From Moringa oleifera (Eukaryota > Streptophyta > Magnoliopsida > Brassicales > Moringaceae), in the NCBI GenBank assembly GCA_021397835.1, contig JAJFZO010000537.1:2728001-2792000 (forward strand): a DNA stretch of 64,000 nt, given 5' to 3'. The notes beneath the pieces are model-generated. The model was not told the origin of the DNA, searched no databases, and saw only the letters and a list, made by a program, of their open reading frames with translations. The position numbers and the translations under genes were made by a program. Shown one piece after another: positions 58,214 through 64,000 of the stretch. The first letter of the stretch is position 1. The number at the start of each line of letters is the position of its first letter.

Positions 58214-61200
58214 CTACTCTGACAACTCTGGCTTTGTCTGGCGGCATTTTGAAACAAAGCCTTCCTTTATTTGCTGTAAACCCAAGGCATGTGCAAACAT
58301 CCTCCTGGCAGCTCCCACATGTTCTTCTGTCAAATTATCCCTGTTAAAACCATGTCGACTTCTTCCACTGTGAGATATGCTGGCAGAATTCTTTTCAGCC
58401 GCTTCCATGGGTATTTTTCTCTCTCTATTTGACCATGCATTACATACATGGTTACTGCTCTTTGTTTTACCACAAGAAGGGTTCATAATTTGACCAGGCG
58501 AAAAGGTGTCTCGATGAGCCATGGTATTTGAATCGGGATTAACTTTGTCTCTATCTTGACCAGTGAGACAAGTGGATTGCCCTTTATATTGTTTAGAGTC
58601 TCTAACATAAATACGTTGATCGCATCCATTGACTTGCTGGCCCAGTGCATGTGCAATCATCCGGCGAGCAACCACAGGACTATTCCGTGGCCTCTGCTTA
58701 GTGGGCTCTCGCATATGCGCCAAATCCACTGAAAAAATTCTCTCACGAGCAGCAACATATGCAGCCTCTCTCTCCTTAAGAGTATATTCAACAGAAGGTG
58801 ACTTTGTCTTTAGTACTGAAACAAAGAAAACATTACTAATTAGGTATCAATATTCATACTATCTTGACCTGCATGCTATTTTATTATAACTATATAGCCA
58901 CAAGGGACCAAGAATTTGGTGAAACTAGGTCCCTAATTCAAGAAGTTCATCAAATAAAGAGCAACTTAGCATTAAAATACACTATTCATGGCTAATATTT
59001 TAATCGCCAAAGTAAAGCAGCAATTACAACAGAACCCTCATATCACTAAAATAGAAAAAGGAAAAGAAATATCCACTCATTGAAATTGATATAGTGAATT
59101 GAAACCTATGTTCCAATCACAAACCATACTTGCAGCATGCAAGATTAGCTTCCAGATTGAGATCAAAGGCATGCATCAAACAGAGCATCTTCCTTCAAGA
59201 ACAGAATAAAAGCATAAATGTTATGTGATCCACTAAGTTTCAATGCTTTTGGTCAACACACTAGATAAAAGTTAAATTTTTCTTAAACCAAGTAACTAAA
59301 AGCCGTAAGACAACTAAACTTAGTAATCCTTGATTTTGCCATCATTTGAGCAATAAGGAATTAAAAGGAACTAGTTATCCAGATGCCTCGTTTGTGGCCT
59401 TTAAAATTTGAAGGGTCCAATTCAACAATGTTCTTACAAATTAGTGAGCCCAACACCAAGTTAAGAGACTAGAATCCAGCCTAAGAACTGTATTTCTAAT
59501 AACCCTCCTTTTGAGAAAAATCCACTCAGGTCATTAGCAGCTAAGTTTGTGAATTATTAATGCACATAGGGGCAGTCATACAAGGCTCATCTCAGCCCAA
59601 TATTGTTCATGTCAGTGCATGGACTGTTCCTAGCATTAGTATGCGTGAACTACTAAAACCAATGTTAGTTAATAGAATATTTTAAAATCTGTACAATTAC
59701 ATGGAATCTAAACATCTCATGAAGGCTCTGCTTAGTAAAAGATTACTAAAGAAAGATATATAGCCAATGATCACTTACTCAAACCATCAAGCCTTTTTGC
59801 ACAGCAATTTGCCATACAGGTTAACAAAGAATAATTGATGATCCTTACAATATCATGAAAAGATATTACCATATTAACTTTCAATTTCAACGATAAATAT
59901 AAGAAGCAGAAGTTAGAAATGGTATAGACATAAGTAGATATAAATTTTGTGTATTTCCTACTTTCATTTAAAAACCTTCTCAGGGTCAGCCATGAATTTT
60001 GTTGGTCTATGATGGTAGTTATTAATATGGGTGTTCTATGACATTCTTCCTAGTTCCCTAAAGCTAACAACTTTGAACATTGTAAGTAGTTAAGAGCATG
60101 CATCACTTAGGCAAGAAGGCAGGAAAAAAGAAGTCTTATTTTATGTGAAGGTAGAAAACCTTTACCTGATGGAGCTTCTTCTCTCTTCAATAACTGATGG
60201 TACATCACACCAGACTGAGGCTCATCATATTGCTCCAAGATATCACTAACAAGGATCGGAGGTCTGCAATTCAAAATGCCAGGTTATCCAAAGAAGAACA
60301 ATATAACACTAGTGCCAAACACGTGATAGATGCTGCAATAAAGAATTAATAAATTTTTCGTTTTCCTATTTTGGAACAGATATGATCAATGTTATTTTCC
60401 TATTCAAATACATTTTTCAGTATTGAGTCTAAAGTTACCTGTAAAATTCCACACAGATTATAAGGCAAAACAATGATCAGACAAAACAATTTTAGGAAAT
60501 TATCATGCATGCCTATTATAATGAAAATAAAAAGAAAAAAAATAAAGAAGTTTCAGCTTAAGCTGCAATTATGGATGCCAACTTAATTGTATTTCAGGTA
60601 GCACCAAAATTGACGACAATAGCAAGCCTGTGAAGTTTACACATCATATTAATAGTCAACTAAGGCCCTCATTGCTGATTAGATATACATATATCATATC
60701 AAATTTCTCTGAAGAGCATTATACTAGCATAAGTAAATATGATCCTCCAGCACCTATCACATCCAACCATAAAGTTAGTCCACCCCTATCATCACCAAAT
60801 GCACAGATACTCAAGACCAATCAAACCTTAAACTGAAGCCAAACAGATTTCTGAGACAATAAGATGAATCCTGTGCAACTCAGTGCCGCTGAAAGCACAA
60901 CCGTTATGCACCTTTTGAATAGTCAAAATCAAGCATAATGATGCAGATGCCTGTCTCATCTCTGCTTCCATCCAGAAAAACTTAAATCTAGCAGAAAAAC
61001 AACAGAAGTTGCAAAACAAGTTGTTGGCCACAGTCTCATGCTCTTAAGTTTCATTGGTCGTCCTACTATCACTTAAGCACCTTCAACATGAAACAGATCA
61101 GTCTTCATTAAAGCAGTCTCTTGGGAACATGTTGTCCTAGTAAACTACCTGATGAGCCTTAAATCCTGAACACTAACTGAAGTATCATGGTCCAGTGTCA

Positions 61201-61286
61201 GACAAGACTACTCCTAAAACTAAGCTAAAAGTCTTGGAACATATAAAAGGCACCATAACATCATAAAGATAATCAAAGGAACAGAT

Positions 61287-61326
<40 letters not shown>

Positions 61327-61961
61327 CAATGTAGGAAATTCTAAGTTAGAGAAAATACATTGATGTATCTTGGCATCGCTCTAAAATCAAGTGACGCTCA
61401 TCACCTTCACCAACCGATTCATGAGCAAATCTAGCATAATAGAAGCAGTCTCTTGGGAACATGTTGTCCTAGAAAAAACTACCTGATGAACTATAAATCC
61501 TGAACACTACCTGAAGTATCATGATCCAAGGAGTCACACAAGACTACTCCTAAAACCTAAGCTAAAAGTCTTGGAACATATAAAAGGCACCATAACATCA
61601 TAAAGATAAACAAAGGAACAGATACAAAAAATATATATATATATATATATATTATATGATGCAGGAAATTCTAAGTTAGAGAAAACAAATTGATGTATAT
61701 TGGCATCGCTCTAAAATCAAGTGATGCTCATCACCTTCACCAACTGATTCATAAGCAAATCTAGCATAATTGAAGCAGTCTCTTGGGAACATGTTGTCCT
61801 AGTAAAAACTACCTGATGAGCTATATATCCTGAAAACTAACTTAAGTATCATGATCCAAAGTGTCACACAAGACTACTCCTAAAACCTAGCTAAAAGTCT
61901 TGGTACACATAAAAGGCGCCATAACATCATAAAGATAAACAAAGGAACAGATACAAAATAT

Positions 61962-62002
<41 letters not shown>

Positions 62003-62283
62003 GATGTAGGAAATTCTAAGTTAGAGAAAATACATTGATGTATCTTGGCATCGCTCTAAAATCAAGTGACGCTCATCACCTTCACCGACTGATTCATGAG
62101 CAAATCTAGCATAATCAAACCATTATTAGCATATACTCTTCTTGAACCTTCTAAGAAACTTTAAACAATTACAAAAGTTAGAGAGATATCATAAAATAAA
62201 AATACCCAAATATATCTGCAAGACGATGAGAAAGAAGGCGATTGTATGAGTTCATTGGTTCCAACTCCAGCATCCCATCTGAG
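58214..62283 (-). CDS. R3H/SUZ-type single-stranded nucleic-acid-binding protein, partial (5' exons outside window)
   Basis: Minus-strand exons seen: 62283-62206, one of three copies of a 72-nt exon (62105-62034 used here), 60263-60166, 58815-58214. The first base of 62283 completes a codon from an upstream exon not found before 64000. The readable part is 282 residues. The exon at 62283 holds SDGMLELEPMN and then NRLLSHRLADIFG, with the R-x3-H motif (RLLSH) of the R3H domain. The 72-nt exon continues it: FAHESVGEGDERHLILERCQ. Next come PPILVSDILEQYDEPQSG, then EREAAYVAARERIFS, KQRPRNSPVVARRMIAHALG and, near the end, AARRMFAHALG. The match is to the plant family of R3H proteins presumed to bind single-stranded nucleic acids in RNA metabolism. 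The exon triplication is described separately. Confidence 0.85.
58816..60165 (-). other. Intron of the R3H gene
   Basis: This 1.35-kb intron has GT at 60165-60164 and AG at 58817-58816. No coding frame or clear transposon was seen inside. Confidence 0.7.
61111..61440 (-). repeat. Exon-bearing tandem unit A
   Basis: It begins with 'aagcagtctcttgggaacat' and ends with 'ctagcataat' on the plus strand, with an (AT)n tract at about 61291-61322 and the 72-nt exon copy at 61359-61430. It is followed after a two-base step by unit B, which starts with the same bases. Confidence 0.9.
61359..61430 (-). CDS. R3H exon copy A (72 nt, both splice sites intact)
   Basis: CTAG acceptor before 61430 and GTATTT donor after 61359. 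It encodes FAHESVGEGDERHLILERCQ then DTS, the same peptide as copy C. The length, a multiple of 3, and the 2-nt phase allow it to be skipped or added without a frameshift. Confidence 0.75.
61443..61770 (-). repeat. Exon-bearing tandem unit B
   Basis: Middle unit, same order of landmarks as unit A, (AT)n at about 61631-61653. It carries exon copy 61689-61760, whose splice donor is damaged. Confidence 0.9.
61689..61760 (-). pseudogene. R3H exon copy B (donor lost)
   Basis: The acceptor is intact, but the donor dinucleotide is TT instead of GT. The peptide has three changes from the other copies: His to Tyr (position 3 of the exon peptide), Arg to His (position 13) and Asp to Tyr (position 21). 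It is probably skipped. Confidence 0.75.
61773..62115 (-). repeat. Exon-bearing tandem unit C
   Basis: Third unit, with the longest (AT)n tract (about 61961-61999) and exon copy 62034-62105. Its 5' flank on the gene strand (beyond 62115) is unique sequence, so this junction is probably the original intron. Confidence 0.9.
62034..62105 (-). CDS. R3H exon copy C (72 nt, both splice sites intact)
   Basis: CTAG acceptor before 62105 and GTATTT donor after 62034. It encodes the same peptide as copy A and is the first copy met by the spliceosome, so it is placed in the main model. Confidence 0.78.
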
Positions 62284-64000
62284 CTGCAATTCATGATTAT
62301 TGTTACTAATGTGCTTGATACCCATAAATGGAAGTAATTAATGCACAAGTAGAGAAAGGAATCTATCCACAAAAACTCCAGCAACAATCTAAAGAGTTGT
62401 AGCAACAACGACAAAAAATGAAAATAGTCATATAAGAGATGCAAAGGTAAGCTACAACAGAGCAGATAGTTGCCGAGGCAAAGGAAATGATGCCGTCAGA
62501 CAAATCAACTCGTAATAATGGAAAACTGTGGGAGGTGATTGTCACAATGTTGGAGCTTTCTAAAGCTGGTAATGATGCAAAGACGGTAACATTAGCAAAC
62601 CAAGAATAGTGACACCATGGTGGCTGGAGCAATTTCACCAGCTGTCATTGTAGTGGTTAGTGGTGGCAGCAGTAATGTTGCTGATAGCAGTTGTTCAGAC
62701 CAAACGTTACATTCTAAGGTTACTGAAAATTGCATATTACATTTGTGATTATACTGGTGATGTTATATCCCTGCAAGTGCTTCCTCTGCACCCCTTCATT
62801 ATCATATCAAATCTATTTTTGCCCGTATAAGAGATGGCGAATTTTATTGATATGATAATATGTACACATTATTTGAAGCAATAATCTCATCTTTCTCGCT
62901 ACAGTTTCTGCCACTACAATATTGATTTTGCCCAGAGAGAGTCAGACAAGAGTACATATTCTATTTTGGCATTTTCAAAAAACATCAAGACAGGGGATTG
63001 TCAACTAGGTCGAAGCTTCTACCACTTGAGCTGGTCTTGCCCTTTGTTCACCATAAGGAAGGAGAAAGGAAACAATGAAGGAAGAAACAAAAATAGAAGG
63101 TAAGAAAGGAGCATAGATTGTCTCTCAACTTGTAAGCTTGGATGAGACACAAAAGGGGAACAAAAGGAATTTGCAAATTGATTTCAGAGTTTTAAATATT
63201 GTAATGCTTTCTTCCTTCTACTTCATCCAGCTTTTAAACGCAAAGAATCTGATCCTTCCAAATGTTTTTGATGTACTAGTTGCTCTCTGCCAAACACAGA
63301 AGATGGTTTGTACTTCCTCTTACTTCCATAAAAAACCAAAATTTTTTTAAAATAAAAAAAGTACTTCGCACCAAGGAAGTGTGTCTCATGTACACGTATA
63401 GTTAGCTATGTAGAGGTTAGGATTTCAATAAACTCTACAAAATCTACCTCATTTACAAAATAATCTCGTGTCACTCATAGTTCCAAAACCTTAACCCAAC
63501 TATCTCTACAGACCAGTAAAGGAGTCTTCCATCCCATCAACAGCCCTCCTATTTCTCTTCCCTACAGTATCCAGAAAATGGCAAAGAGATCATTGCAGCC
63601 GGCTTTCTTTTAAGATGAGGACACAAAAACATGCCATGCAGGTCAGCTGCCATTGACCCCAAGACCACCACTTACATCCCAAAACAGCCAACAAAAATTC
63701 CCAAAATGAATGAACTGTTAAGCCCAGAAAAGTACACTTAAGAATAAATATGGACTCCCATAGCTTCATTCTAAAAGTAAGTAACTGAATTCAATTAAAC
63801 AAAAGGAACCAACACAGACCAGCCGGTGGAAATCATTTAAAATTCTACTTCATTGACAATTCTTAAATCCCTTCATTTACGAAATCAACTTCAAATGGAC
63901 ATCATATTATTAACAATCATTTCATTTTATTTATCTTGTGTCTCTTTTTATTGCTTCCTTACTTCTTCCTTTTTCTACCATGTGCACCTTTCACTGGTGT
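62284..64000 (-). other. 5' intron of the R3H gene or upstream sequence
   Basis: I searched both strands for the expected N-terminal exon of the family (a stretch ending just before SDGMLELEPMN) and did not find it. The open frames at 62363-62638 (minus) and 63138-63350 (plus) are not recognised and look like chance. The upstream exon(s) probably lie beyond 64000. Confidence 0.5.

Noticed and set aside
62363..62638. Minus-strand frame directly upstream of the first visible R3H exon
   Set aside because: Not similar to the expected N-terminus of the R3H family. Cys/Ser-rich with no splice site joining it in frame to 62283.

Overview
This is a window of a plant nuclear genome, most likely a woody eudicot. 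The base composition is AT-rich, genes are split into many GT-AG exons, introns reach 7 to 10 kb, and decayed plant transposons of several classes are present. I cannot name the species. Long TE-filled introns would fit a genome such as grape, but that is a guess. There are no bacterial features, CRISPR arrays or convincing RNA genes.

Three host genes can be read exon by exon. (1) On the minus strand, 13362 to 1773, is an 11-exon, 366-residue mitochondrial-carrier-family protein of the peroxisomal NAD carrier (PXN) type. Its last intron is 7.2 kb and holds a Ty3/gypsy element. (2) On the plus strand, 33757 to 56264, is a 9-exon, 643-residue three-pass membrane protein that I do not recognise. 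Its introns hold a TRIM-like element, a LINE 3' end, two Ty1/copia elements and a Ty3/gypsy chromovirus. (3) On the minus strand, 62283 to 58214, is the 3' part of an R3H/SUZ-type nucleic-acid-binding protein gene, with its first exon(s) beyond the window. Inside this gene a 330-345 bp block carrying a 72-nt coding exon is repeated three times in tandem. This is the most interesting feature of the window.

The stretch between genes 1 and 2 (about 13.9 to 32.7 kb) is almost all transposon: the 3' end and one LTR of an Athila/Tat-like gypsy element (about 13.98-16.27 kb), a minus-strand Mutator-like (MULE) transposase pseudogene (about 17.8-20.0 kb), a 25-bp-period minisatellite (20.26-20.77 kb), and a plus-strand CACTA (En/Spm) element with TNP2-type and Transposase_24-type ORF remains (about 21.1-32.67 kb). 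The decayed CACTA 3' terminus lies about 1.1 kb upstream of the gene 2 start codon. A MITE-like inverted-repeat element sits between genes 2 and 3 (57.06-57.38 kb).

The three genes show no sign of working together. They are neighbours on a chromosome, not an operon. Nearly all other open frames are transposon fragments or chance frames. I found no clearly new multi-gene system. The best candidates for follow-up are the triplicated in-frame exon, the uncharacterised membrane protein, and the minisatellite.
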